NCBI GenBank assembly: GCA_028821575.1
Contig: JAPPFW010000098.1
Coordinates: 1-54,949 of the forward strand
Direction: 5' to 3'
Source: a bacterium
GTDB taxonomy: Bacteria > Actinomycetota > Acidimicrobiia > Spongiisociales > Spongiisociaceae
DNA: 54,949 bases
This document shows positions 16,945 to 25,170 of the stretch, piece after piece. A model generated the notes under the pieces. The model did no database searches. It worked only from the letters and a program-made list of their open reading frames with translations, and was not told the DNA's origin. Both the position numbers and the translations under genes were made by a program. The stretch's first letter is position 1, and the number at the start of each line of letters is the position of its first letter.

Positions 16945-18096
16945 ATGGGCTTCAGGACCGACCAGATACATGCCGGTGTCACACCCGACCCGGCCACCGG
17001 CGCCATCCTCACACCGATCCACCAGTCGACCACCTTCGCGCAGTCGTCGGTCGAGGAGTACATGGCCAAGGGCTATTCCTACTCCCGATCGGCCAACCCC
17101 ACGGTCTCGGCACTGCAGGAACGTCTCGCCACTCTGGAAGGCGGTATCTCGGCGTGGGCGTTCGCCACCGGCATGGCGGCCACCAACGGGGTGTTCATGG
17201 CGCTGCTCAACGCCGGGGACCACGCGGTCATCAGCGACGTCGCCTACGGCGGGACCTACCGCCTGGCCACCAAGGTGTTCTCCCGGTTCGGCGTGGACTT
17301 CACCTTCGCGGACACGTCCAACCTCGACGAGGTAGCCGCGTCCGTCACCGAACGAACCCGCCTGATCTTCACCGAGACCCCGGCCAACCCGACCCTCAAG
17401 TACACCGACATCGCCGGCGTGTCGGAGATCGCCACCTCCCGCGGCATACCGCACGCCGTGGACAACACCTTCCTCACCTCCTACTTCCAGCGTCCGTTGG
17501 AACTGGGCGCCGACCTGGCGGTCCATTCCACGACCAAGTACTTCGACGGGCATAACGCCACGGTGGGCGGGGCGGTGGTGTGCCGGGACGAGAAACAGGC
17601 GGAAGAGATCGCCTTCGTCCAGAACGCGGCCGGGCTGATCATGTCGCCCATGGTGGCGTGGCTGACGCTGCAGGGCAGCAAGACCCTGAGCGAACGCATG
17701 GAGCGGCAGTCCGCCAACGCCTTGGCGGTGGCGGAGTTTCTCGAGGCTCACCCCAAAGTGATCTCTGTGACCTACCCCGGACTCGCATCATTCCCGCAAC
17801 ACGATCTCGCCGTCAAGCAGGCCTCCGGATTCGGCGCCATGGCCTGGTTCGAGGTGCAGGGCGGGGTCGAAGCCGGGAAGAGGCTGATGCGGTCCCTCCG
17901 CGTGTGGACCCTGGCCGAGAACCTCGGGTCGGTGGAGTCGCTCATCACCCACCCGGTCACGATGACCCACGCCGATGTGGAGCCCCGGGAGCGCCTGCGG
18001 GTCGGGATCACCGACGGCCTGGTCCGTATCTCCGTGGGTATGGAGGACGCCGAGGACCTGGTCGACGACCTAGCACAGGGCCTCGATCAGCTCTAG
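16945..18096 (+). CDS. Cystathionine gamma-synthase / lyase family PLP enzyme
   Basis: 383 residues of the Cys/Met metabolism PLP family. Visible are IHAGVTPDPATGAIL, YSYSRSANPTV, the PLP-stacking strand DVAYGGTYR, VDNTFLTSY with the PLP-binding Asp, and HSTTKYFDGHN with the Schiff-base Lys. The C-terminus has SLGSVESL-like residues (ENLGSVESLITHP). It could be cystathionine gamma-synthase, gamma-lyase or beta-lyase; the sequence alone does not settle which, though ENLGSVESLITHP fits synthase/gamma-lyase. It acts in the cytosol in methionine-cysteine interconversion, together with the O-acetylhomoserine sulfhydrylase at 22231. Confidence 0.9.
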   Translation: MGFRTDQIHAGVTPDPATGAILTPIHQSTTFAQSSVEEYMAKGYSYSRSANPTVSALQERLATLEGGISAWAFATGMAATNGVFMALLNAGDHAVISDVAYGGTYRLATKVFSRFGVDFTFADTSNLDEVAASVTERTRLIFTETPANPTLKYTDIAGVSEIATSRGIPHAVDNTFLTSYFQRPLELGADLAVHSTTKYFDGHNATVGGAVVCRDEKQAEEIAFVQNAAGLIMSPMVAWLTLQGSKTLSERMERQSANALAVAEFLEAHPKVISVTYPGLASFPQHDLAVKQASGFGAMAWFEVQGGVEAGKRLMRSLRVWTLAENLGSVESLITHPVTMTHADVEPRERLRVGITDGLVRISVGMEDAEDLVDDLAQGLDQL

Positions 18097-18099
18097 ATG

Positions 18100-18154
18100 G
18101 TGGATGGTGGATGGTGGTAGAAGGTCACGGTCAGCCGACCACTGACCACTGACC
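18100..18154 (-). repeat. Dispersed intergenic repeat, copy B
   Basis: Directly after the cystathionine-family stop lies GTGGATGGTGGATGGTGG (18100-18117), the exact reverse complement of the 18-mer at 5878-5895. It is followed by two overlapping CACTGACC units (18140-18147 and 18147-18154), the complement of GGTCAGTG at 5838. Order and orientation of both parts match copy A when the strand is reversed, so these are two copies of one element. The acyl-CoA dehydrogenase start is 12 bases further, so this copy lies in its leader. Confidence 0.6.
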
Positions 18155-18166
18155 TATCATCACGGT

Positions 18167-19921
18167 ATGTCCGGCTACACCGCGCCGCTCGACGACATCC
18201 GCTTCTCGCTCGATCACGTTGGAGGGCTTGGCGACCTCGTCTGCTTGGAGGCATTCCGCCACGCAGAGGCGGATCTCGTGTCGGCGGTACTCGATGAAGG
18301 TGCCAGGTTCGTCCAGGACCTGGTCGCTCCTCTCAACCGGTCTGGTGATATCGAGGGTTCCTCGCTGGTGGACGGGGAGGTACGGACGCCGTCGGGGTTC
18401 AAGGAGGCCTACAAGACCTTCGTGAACGCCGGGTGGGGAGGAATCGACGCTCCTGCCGAATGGGGAGGCCACCAGATGCCCAGGGTTGTCGGAGTGGCCT
18501 TCGAGGAAATGTTCACCGCGGCCAACCTGGCGTTCAGCAACTGTCCTCTGCTCACAGCCGGAGCAGTCACCGCTCTCGCAGCCCATGGCACCAGAGACCA
18601 GCAGGACCGCTACCTGCCAAAGCTGATCACCGGCGAGTGGTCAGCGGCTATGAACCTCACCGAGCCGCAGGCCGGATCCGATGTCGGTGCCCTTACGATG
18701 CGGGCGATCCCCGCCGGCGACGGGACCTACCGGTTGACCGGCAACAAGATCTTCATCACCTACGGCGACCATGACATGGCCTCCAACGTGGTCCACCTGG
18801 TTCTGGCCCGGGTTCCGGGATCCCCTCCTGGAACCCGGGGGATATCGATGTTCATCGTCCCGAAGTTCCTTCCCGACGCGAACGGCGAGCCGGGAGAGGC
18901 GAACGACCTCAAGGTCGTTTCGCTCGAGCACAAGCTCGGCATCCACGCCGCGCCCACCTGCGTGATGGCCTATGGCGATGATGCGGGTGGCGCGGTCGGT
19001 TTCCTGCTCGGGACCGTCAACAAGGGCATGCGCAACATGTTCTCGATGATGAACACCGCCCGTATTTCGGTCGCGATCCAGGGTATGGCGGTGGCCGAGC
19101 GGGCCTACCAGCAGGCGGCTGCCTTTGCCCGCGAGCGGCGCCAGGGACGGGCGGTGGGCGCCTCGGAGACTTCGCCGATCATCGACCATCCGGACGTGCG
19201 GCGGATGCTGATGACCATGCGTTCCAACACCGAGGCGATGCGGGCTCTCCTATACCGGGCCGCCATGCACCAGGATCTCGCCCAGCACGCCAGGACCGAG
19301 CAGGACCGTGGATGGCACACCGATTGCCTCGCCCTGCTCACCCCCGTGGTGAAGACATGGTGCACCGACCTGGGGGTGGAGACGGCGTCGCTGGGCATCC
19401 AGATCCACGGAGGGATGGGCTACATCGAGGAGACCGGCGCCGCCCAGCACTGGCGTGACGCCCGCATCACACCCATCTACGAGGGCACCAACGGCATCCA
19501 GTCGATCGACCTGGTGATGCGCAAGCTACCCATCGACGGCGGCAGATTCGTCCACCGCTACATCGACTCCCTGCGTCTGTCGGTAGCCGGCCTCCGCGAA
19601 CTCGGTTGGGACCGAGCCGCGGTCTCCCTGTCGACGGCGCTGGATGCTCTGACGGAGGGCGCCGACCACCTCCTGTCGAAGGCCGGTGATCCCAACCAGC
19701 AGTTGGCAGGGGCCAGTCCCTACTGCACCATGTTCGGGATCGTGGCGGGAGGCGCCATGATGGCCGGGGCGGCACAGGCCGCGGTGAGGACGGGCCACAA
19801 CCAGAAGCAGGTCACCACCCGTTTCTACCTCGAGCAGGTGCTACCCACCGCCACCGGTCTGCTCCCGGCCGTCAAGGCCGGCGCCGGCGACCTGTTCGCC
19901 ATCGACGCCGCCTCACTCTGA
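18167..19921 (+). CDS. Acyl-CoA dehydrogenase
   Basis: 584 residues, a long-type acyl-CoA dehydrogenase (flavoprotein that makes the trans-2 double bond in the first step of fatty-acid beta-oxidation). AMNLTEPQAGSDVGAL contacts FAD/substrate, NKIFITYGDHD follows, GIQIHGGMGYIEETGAAQHWRDARI is the FAD-contact helix region, and PIYEGTNGIQ carries the catalytic Glu. About 120 extra C-terminal residues form the additional helical domain seen in the AcdA/FadE5-like 570-600 residue group. Its end overlaps the end of the opposing enoyl-CoA hydratase gene by nine bases. Confidence 0.92.
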   Translation: MSGYTAPLDDIRFSLDHVGGLGDLVCLEAFRHAEADLVSAVLDEGARFVQDLVAPLNRSGDIEGSSLVDGEVRTPSGFKEAYKTFVNAGWGGIDAPAEWGGHQMPRVVGVAFEEMFTAANLAFSNCPLLTAGAVTALAAHGTRDQQDRYLPKLITGEWSAAMNLTEPQAGSDVGALTMRAIPAGDGTYRLTGNKIFITYGDHDMASNVVHLVLARVPGSPPGTRGISMFIVPKFLPDANGEPGEANDLKVVSLEHKLGIHAAPTCVMAYGDDAGGAVGFLLGTVNKGMRNMFSMMNTARISVAIQGMAVAERAYQQAAAFARERRQGRAVGASETSPIIDHPDVRRMLMTMRSNTEAMRALLYRAAMHQDLAQHARTEQDRGWHTDCLALLTPVVKTWCTDLGVETASLGIQIHGGMGYIEETGAAQHWRDARITPIYEGTNGIQSIDLVMRKLPIDGGRFVHRYIDSLRLSVAGLRELGWDRAAVSLSTALDALTEGADHLLSKAGDPNQQLAGASPYCTMFGIVAGGAMMAGAAQAAVRTGHNQKQVTTRFYLEQVLPTATGLLPAVKAGAGDLFAIDAASL

Positions 19922-20692
19922 TCCCCGGGCCCTCCGGTATCGGGCCATGTAGTCGGCGGCTGCCCGGCGGCCCCCGGCGTCCCGGGCCGCTTCGGCGAGC
20001 ATGTCGGCCTCCCCGGTCCGTCCCCGGCCGGCGAGCATCTCCTCGGCTGCCTCGGCAACACTCTGCTTGACCGCGAGCAATGCGTAGCGCGGCTTGGCGC
20101 AGAGGGTCGACACCAACTCGTCCACCGTGGCGTCGAGGTCCTGCGCAGGAACCACACGATTCACGAAGCCGGCGTCCCTAGCCTCCCGGGCGGTGAACGG
20201 CCGGCACGTCATGATCAATTCCTTGGTGAGCGCCGGACCGATCTCACGCACCATCCTGGGAACCCCTCCCCAACCCACCGGTAGACCCAGATCCACCTCG
20301 GGGATCGAGAAGTAGGTGTCTTCGGCCGCCACCCGCAGGTCGCAGGCAGCGGCCAGGACCAGCCCGCCCCCCACCACTGCTCCGCGCAGCACCGCCACCG
20401 TGACCGCAGGAATCGAGTCGAGCGTCTCCACCATCGTCCGGCCCAACTCGGGTACGAGACGCGGATCGACACCTGCGCCGCCGTCCAGCAGACTCAGGTC
20501 GACTCCCGACGAGAAAGCCCGGCCGCGGCCGCGCAGTACCACCACCTTCGTCGTGGACCGCTCCGCCACCTCCCCGGCTACCTCCCTAAGGGCACGCAGA
20601 GTGGCGACGTCTAGCGAGTTCAGCGTGGCGGGCCGCTCGATGGTGATCACGGCTCGGTCATCGGCCGGGTAGACCAAGGATACTTCGCTCAT
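19913..20692 (-). CDS. Enoyl-CoA hydratase/isomerase family protein
   Basis: 259 residues of the crotonase fold. ITIERPATLNSLDVATLRAL opens the protein, FSSGVDLSLL provides the first oxyanion-hole strand, and VLRGAVVGGGLVLAAACDLRVAAED is the core CoA-binding helix. Where hydratases have the first Glu (G-A-x-x-G-E) the residues are different, and the second region reads FSIPEVDLGLPVGWGGVPRMV with a Glu. The exact reaction (hydration, isomerisation or other) is therefore open. It is convergent with acyl-CoA dehydrogenase, which suggests related substrates but not one operon. Confidence 0.85.
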   Translation of the reverse strand: MSEVSLVYPADDRAVITIERPATLNSLDVATLRALREVAGEVAERSTTKVVVLRGRGRAFSSGVDLSLLDGGAGVDPRLVPELGRTMVETLDSIPAVTVAVLRGAVVGGGLVLAAACDLRVAAEDTYFSIPEVDLGLPVGWGGVPRMVREIGPALTKELIMTCRPFTAREARDAGFVNRVVPAQDLDATVDELVSTLCAKPRYALLAVKQSVAEAAEEMLAGRGRTGEADMLAEAARDAGGRRAAADYMARYRRARGSE

Positions 20693-20783
20693 GCGGGGCG
20701 AAGGGTAACCGCTCCAAGGGCCAGGGGATCAACGGGCCCCGAACACGTCCTGCCTGGCTACTTCACCTCACAGGTCGCGATCG

Positions 20784-21746
20784 CTAGGGGGACTCCTTGG
20801 TTCCTTCGGCCGGGGAGGGTTTTGTGGGCGCGGCGCCGGTCCTGGCTCTGCGGCGGCGCACCACGAACCACACGAGCAATGCCAGCAATGCTGCAAGGAT
20901 GAGGAACGGGCTGACCAGCGCGAGCACGAGACCGGTGGTGGACATAGCCGCGACGAAGGCATTCCAACCCGTGCTGAAGGCGTCACCGAAGGTGTCGGGG
21001 TCATCGTCGTCCACCGATGCCGTAGGCACGATGTCGATCGTCACGGTCGACAGCGCAACCCGCTCGCTGAGATTTCGCTGTTGCGCCTCGAGTCGTTCGA
21101 GGTCGGTCTGACGGCGGGTCAGTTCACCCTCGAGAACCACGAGATCGCTGAGCTTCTCGGTGCGACCCATGAACTCTCGAACCCTGACGACACTCTGCCG
21201 TGCGTTCCTGATCCTGACATCGAGGTCTATCAGCTGCTCTGTGACATCCTGGGCGCTCTGGCTGATCGATAGCACGGTGCCGGTATCGTCGAGTCCCGCC
21301 AGCAGCTGGTCTATGCCTTCGGGCGGAACCTTCACCACGAGACTTGCATATGCATTGTCGTGACCGTCGGTCGGGTCGCCGTATTCGATGTTCGAGAAGG
21401 CGACACCACCGCCCAACGCCGACACGTTGGCCATGATGGATGCAACCGTGCGCCTGATGTTGTCACTGCTGACCGTGACCCACATCTCGACGATGACGTC
21501 GCGGCCGATGGCCCCGATGTCGAGCCCTCCAATCGAGGAGCGCTCAAGGGCACCATCTTCGCCGGTGGCGAATCCAGCGGCATCCTCCTCCATCATCATG
21601 GCAGCCGCTGCGGTGACTACCGGCCCGCTCTCGGCGGCCTCGTCATCTCCTCCGAAACACGCGGCGAGGGCGACCACACCGACTATCGCAAGGACACCGA
21701 CGACGAGCCGGCTTAACAGGTTGGGTGGTTTGTTGGTTCTCTCCAT
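20784..21746 (-). CDS. DUF4349 domain lipoprotein
   Basis: 320 residues. The N-terminus is a lipoprotein signal: basic start, hydrophobic VVGVLAIVGVVALAAC with Cys at about 30. The core matches DUF4349: RDVIVEMWVTVSSDNIRR, then ALGGGVAFSNIEYG, SLVVKVPPEGIDQLLAGL, and a coiled coil (LVVLEGELTRRQTDLERLEA). A C-terminal membrane helix (VLALVSPFLILAALLALLVW) is followed by a basic end (RRRRARTG). The protein is thus anchored at both ends. Role unknown. The preferred start is ATG 21746; the alternative at 21761 adds five residues. Confidence 0.85.
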   Translation of the reverse strand: MERTNKPPNLLSRLVVGVLAIVGVVALAACFGGDDEAAESGPVVTAAAAMMMEEDAAGFATGEDGALERSSIGGLDIGAIGRDVIVEMWVTVSSDNIRRTVASIMANVSALGGGVAFSNIEYGDPTDGHDNAYASLVVKVPPEGIDQLLAGLDDTGTVLSISQSAQDVTEQLIDLDVRIRNARQSVVRVREFMGRTEKLSDLVVLEGELTRRQTDLERLEAQQRNLSERVALSTVTIDIVPTASVDDDDPDTFGDAFSTGWNAFVAAMSTTGLVLALVSPFLILAALLALLVWFVVRRRRARTGAAPTKPSPAEGTKESP

Positions 21747-21850
21747 GCAACTTGGACGCACCGCGTCCCTCCGAAGTTCCCTACAGACGCCCGTCAGTAT
21801 ATTTCCGGTCCCGCCGACGGCCCGAGTAAGGCGCCGACCGGTTCGGTGAC

Positions 21851-22075
21851 CTACATCCTCACGAATTCGTCGACGTCAAGCCCAACCTGACGCAATATGC
21901 TCTGGAGTGTTCCGATGGGCACTTCACGACGCCGTGGCACGATCGCGGTGCGAACTCCGGCGAAGTCATGTCGAAGAAACTTGACATGGCGTCCCTTCTG
22001 GCGGACTATTTTGGAACCCGCTGCTCGTAGCTTGCGCTCGACCTCGCGATATGGGAGTGGCCTAAGCCGCGCCAA
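21851..22075 (-). CDS. hicA: HicA-type mRNA interferase toxin (no visible HicB)
   Basis: 74 residues with the double-stranded-RNA-binding-like HicA fold: LPYREVERKLRAAGSKIVRQ, then GRHVKFLRH with the catalytic His, then AIVPRRREVPIGTLQSILRQVGL. HicA toxins cut mRNA independently of the ribosome and are normally held by HicB encoded next to them. The start must be TTG 22075 because TGA lies two codons upstream; the ribosome site GTGAAGG is very close to it. No HicB-like gene is present in the 90 bases downstream or in the 155-base gap upstream, so this is an orphan or a relic. Confidence 0.8.
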   Translation of the reverse strand: MARLRPLPYREVERKLRAAGSKIVRQKGRHVKFLRHDFAGVRTAIVPRRREVPIGTLQSILRQVGLDVDEFVRM

Positions 22076-22113
22076 CCTTCACCCGGACACAGTGAACCTG
22101 AGGAGACACGGTA

Positions 22114-22198
22114 GGGGTCCGAATGGCTCCGATGCTCCCGGATTCGGCTACCCCCGCTTCTTTCACCAGCCGGTGCGGGAGAACCTGACCGGTGCGGG
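22114..22198 (+). promoter_or_regulatory. Structured leader of the O-acetylhomoserine sulfhydrylase gene
   Basis: In the 155 bases before metY, GGGGTCCGAAT (22114-22124) can pair with ATTCGG (22142-22147) and ACCCC (22150-22154), giving an 11-pair stem with a two-base bulge and a 17-base loop. Downstream, CCGGTGCGGG is directly repeated at 22170-22179 and 22189-22198, a 19-base period. This could be an RNA leader structure plus an operator pair. It does not match the consensus of the SAM-I, SAM-IV, SAH or cobalamin riboswitches that I know. Confidence 0.35.
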
Positions 22199-22230
22199 TA
22201 GGCTGGCGATCGCGCCTAGGAGCTCCCTCA

Positions 22231-23523
22231 TTGGTTGACCCGAGATTCCCCAAGTTCGACACCCTGAGCGTCCACGCCGGGCATCATCCCGACTCGGACT
22301 ACGGGGCGCGGGCCATCCCGATATACCAGACCACCTCCTATGTCTTCCGCGACGTGGAGCACGCCGCCGGTCTCTTCAACCTGGAACGACAGGGCCACAT
22401 CTACAGCCGGATTTCCAACCCGACCGTGGCGGCGCTCGAGGAGCGGTTGGCGGCTCTGGAGGGCGGGGTCGGGGCGATCGCCACCGCGTCGGGAATGTCC
22501 GCCATGTTCCTGGGGATCGCGACCCTGATGGGCAGCGGTTCGCACATCGTCTCCTCCTCCTCCCTCTACGGGGGATCCAACAACCTGCTGGGCACCACCC
22601 TCCCCCGGTTCGGGATAGAGACCACCTTCGTCCACCCCCACGACACAGACGGCTTCCGCGACGCCATCCGCCCCGAGACCCGCCTGGTGTTCGGCGAGAC
22701 GCTCGGCAATCCGGGCCTCGAGATCATGGACGTGACCGCAGTGGCCGAGATCGCGCACGACGCGGGGGTCCCGTTCATGCTGGACAACACCTTCGCCACC
22801 CCCTACCTGTTCCGACCCTTCGAGTGGGGAGTGGACCTGATCTATCACTCGATCACCAAGTTCATCGGCGGCCACGGGGTGGCGATCGGCGGAGCGCTCG
22901 TGGATGGGGGAACCTTCGACTGGGAGGCCTCCGGGCGTTTCCCGACCCTCACCGAGCCTTACCCCAGCTACCACGGACTGAAGTTCACCGAGGAGTTCGG
23001 CACCCAGGCCTTCATCATCAGGGCGCGGGTGGAGGGCTTGCGGGATTTCGGCGCGCCGCTGGCGCCCCAGAACGCCTTCTATATCCTGCAGGGCACCGAG
23101 ACACTGTCGATCCGGATGCAGAGGCACATCGAGAACACCCGCAAGGTGGTCGAGTTCCTGGACGGGCGCGATGAGGTCGCCTGGATCAGCTACCCGGAGT
23201 TGCCCAGCCATCCCGACCACGACCGGGCGGCACAGTTGATGCCCGCAGGATGCGGGGCGATCCTGGCGTTCGGCATCAAGGGAGGCCGGGAGGCCGGCCG
23301 CCGGTTCATCGAGCGGCTCCGGGTCTTCTCCCATCTCGCCAATGTCGGCGACGCCAAATCGCTGGTCATCCACCCGGCGTCCACCACCCATTCGACCATG
23401 GACGCCGAACAACTGGCCAGGGCGGGAGTGGGTGAGGACCTGGTCCGCCTCTCCATCGGGCTGGAGGATCCCTCAGACCTGATCGGCGATCTCTCCGCAG
23501 GGCTACGGGCGTCCCGGAGGTAG
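22231..23523 (+). CDS. metY: O-acetylhomoserine sulfhydrylase
   Basis: 430 residues. It makes homocysteine from O-acetylhomoserine and sulfide in direct sulfhydrylation. FDTLSVHAGHHPDSDYGARA, YSRISNPTVAALEERLAALEGG, the PLP contacts SSSLYGGSNNLL and LDNTFATPYL, and HSITKFIGGHG with the Schiff-base Lys are all typical. The length (430, longer than cystathionine enzymes) and the long loop GGTFDWEASGRFPTLTEP mark the O-acetylhomoserine type. The frame extends 13 codons upstream, but TTG 22231 has TAGGAG six bases before it and gives the usual start. Divergent from hicA; the hydrolase gene follows after eight bases. Confidence 0.92.
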   Translation: MVDPRFPKFDTLSVHAGHHPDSDYGARAIPIYQTTSYVFRDVEHAAGLFNLERQGHIYSRISNPTVAALEERLAALEGGVGAIATASGMSAMFLGIATLMGSGSHIVSSSSLYGGSNNLLGTTLPRFGIETTFVHPHDTDGFRDAIRPETRLVFGETLGNPGLEIMDVTAVAEIAHDAGVPFMLDNTFATPYLFRPFEWGVDLIYHSITKFIGGHGVAIGGALVDGGTFDWEASGRFPTLTEPYPSYHGLKFTEEFGTQAFIIRARVEGLRDFGAPLAPQNAFYILQGTETLSIRMQRHIENTRKVVEFLDGRDEVAWISYPELPSHPDHDRAAQLMPAGCGAILAFGIKGGREAGRRFIERLRVFSHLANVGDAKSLVIHPASTTHSTMDAEQLARAGVGEDLVRLSIGLEDPSDLIGDLSAGLRASRR

Positions 23524-23531
23524 GTCGGGAG

Positions 23532-24335
23532 ATGAGGTTCGCGGTCGATGGTGCCGTCGTTTCAGCCACCACCGGAGGCCGCTTACCCGATCCGGGGCGG
23601 CCGCTGATCCTGTTCCTGCACGGCGCCGCTCTCGACAATACCGTGTGGCAACTCCAGACTCGCTACTTCTCCCACCACGGTTACTCCGTCATGGCGGTCG
23701 ATCTCCCCGGTCACGGACGATCGGAGGGCACTCCCCTACCATCGATCGAGAGCTACGCCGACTGGGTGGCCTCGCTACTCGAGAGCGCCGGGTACGCGAG
23801 CGCCAACCTCGTCGGTCACTCGATGGGCGGGCTGATCGCCCTCGAGACCGCCTCGCGCCATCCGGGTCTCGTTTCCACCCTGACCATGCTGGGTCCCGCG
23901 GCCGCCATCCCGGTCCACCCCGCACTCCTTACCGCGGCCGAGGCGGGCGACCACATCGCGTACGAACTCATGGCCTCCTGGGGCCATGGCAGGCGGTCGC
24001 ACCTCGGGGGCCATCAGACCCCCGGTATTTGGATGATCGGGTCGACCATCCGGCTCTGGGAACGGGCCGGGCCCGGAGTGCTTGCGGCAGACCTGCATGC
24101 ATGCAACGCTTACGGCCGGGGCCCTGAGGCGGCGGCCGCAGTCCGGTGCCCTTCCCTGCTGATCAGCGGGTCCCTGGATGTCATGACCCCCCGCAGAGCC
24201 GCGGCGCCCCTCCGGGACAACCTGGCGGAGGTGCGCGAGGCTGTGATCGAAGGCGCCGGTCACATCATGATCGTCGAGCAGCCTGACCCGGTGATCGATG
24301 CGCTCGCCGCTTTCCTGGCGGACTCCTCATCCTGA
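23532..24335 (+). CDS. Alpha/beta hydrolase
   Basis: 267 residues. ILFLHGAALDNTVWQ gives the oxyanion-hole HG, LVGHSMGGLIALE is the nucleophile elbow (Ser about 98), SGSLDVMTP carries the acid and EGAGHIMIVEQPD the catalytic His. The set is complete. It sits eight bases after metY in the same direction. That position next to an O-acetylhomoserine enzyme suggests it might be a homoserine acyltransferase-like or thioester hydrolase partner, but it lacks the longer metX-type features, so a general esterase is as likely. Confidence 0.85.
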   Translation: MRFAVDGAVVSATTGGRLPDPGRPLILFLHGAALDNTVWQLQTRYFSHHGYSVMAVDLPGHGRSEGTPLPSIESYADWVASLLESAGYASANLVGHSMGGLIALETASRHPGLVSTLTMLGPAAAIPVHPALLTAAEAGDHIAYELMASWGHGRRSHLGGHQTPGIWMIGSTIRLWERAGPGVLAADLHACNAYGRGPEAAAAVRCPSLLISGSLDVMTPRRAAAPLRDNLAEVREAVIEGAGHIMIVEQPDPVIDALAAFLADSSS

Positions 24336-24389
24336 TGGTCGCCGCCGGTCCCGGGCTCCGGGCAGCAGGGTCCGGCTCGGCCGGGTAGT

Positions 24390-25145
24390 TCAGGCTGGAT
24401 CGAACAGGACGCCCTGAGGATCGGGACGGACGTATCGGGGGATTCCCGTCCACGGCAGGTGATCCATGAATACCCAACTCCGCCTGTGGATACACGACGG
24501 ACCCCAAGCCTGGAGGGCGGATTTGTGCCGGGGACACGGATAACCCTTGTTGGCCTCGAAGCCGTAGTTCGGGTAGGAGGCGGACAGGTCGCGCATGATG
24601 CGGTCCCGCACGACCTTGGCGAGGATGGAGGCCGCCGAGATGGACACCGAAGTGGCATCGCCCCGTACAAGCCGGATGGTGGTATAGGTGCCCACGAAGT
24701 CCCACCGACCGTCCACCAGCACCCGGTCCGGTACGACACCGAGACCGTCTATCGCCCGGCGGGCCGCCAACCGCTGGGCGTCCGACATGCCGAGCCGGTC
24801 ACATTCTTCGTTGGTGGCGTGGCCGACCGCCCATTGGGTGCACCAGTCCGCCACCCGATCGAAGAGGCACTCCCTCTCCCCCTCGGTCAACATCTTGGAA
24901 TCCCTCAGCTTGTAGATGCGCCGATTCTTGGGCACCACGGCTGCGCCCACCGACAATGGTCCTGCCCAGGCCCCCCTGCCCACTTCGTCGACCCCGACGA
25001 CGACTTCGTGGCCCTGCTCCCAGAGACCCTTCTCAACCTTCAGGTTGGGGGCGCGTCTCCTGAGAGAAGGACGGAGCTTGGGGACCGTAGAGACCACCGG
25101 GCCAGGATAGCCGCGCGGGGCCGGGCACTGCGGGAACCCAGCCAC
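24390..25145 (-). CDS. rnhB: Ribonuclease HII
   Basis: 251 residues from ATG 25145; GTG 25097 would give 235 and starts closer to the conserved part. It removes ribonucleotides and RNA primers from DNA-RNA hybrids. VVVGVDEVGRGAWAGPLSVGA carries the first acidic pair (DE) and RG-AGP motif, KMLTEGERECLFDRV follows, DRVLVDGRWDF contains the third acidic residue, and SISAASILAKVVRDRIM the next conserved block. The tail after HRRSWVFMDHL is longer than usual by about 25 residues. It is a single gene ahead of the solute-binding lipoprotein. Confidence 0.92.
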   Translation of the reverse strand: MAGFPQCPAPRGYPGPVVSTVPKLRPSLRRRAPNLKVEKGLWEQGHEVVVGVDEVGRGAWAGPLSVGAAVVPKNRRIYKLRDSKMLTEGERECLFDRVADWCTQWAVGHATNEECDRLGMSDAQRLAARRAIDGLGVVPDRVLVDGRWDFVGTYTTIRLVRGDATSVSISAASILAKVVRDRIMRDLSASYPNYGFEANKGYPCPRHKSALQAWGPSCIHRRSWVFMDHLPWTGIPRYVRPDPQGVLFDPA

Positions 25146-25170
25146 CCCTCGCCGGGTCCCGATACTCGCG

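Noticed and set aside
22076..22230. SAM, SAH or cobalamin riboswitch before metY
   Set aside because: None of the conserved cores that I know is present; only an unnamed hairpin and repeats could be supported.
22062..22262. HicB antitoxin upstream of hicA
   Set aside because: The 66-codon frame has no HicB motifs (no VxxPxLPGC, no HTH) and looks like a shadow of the metY leader.
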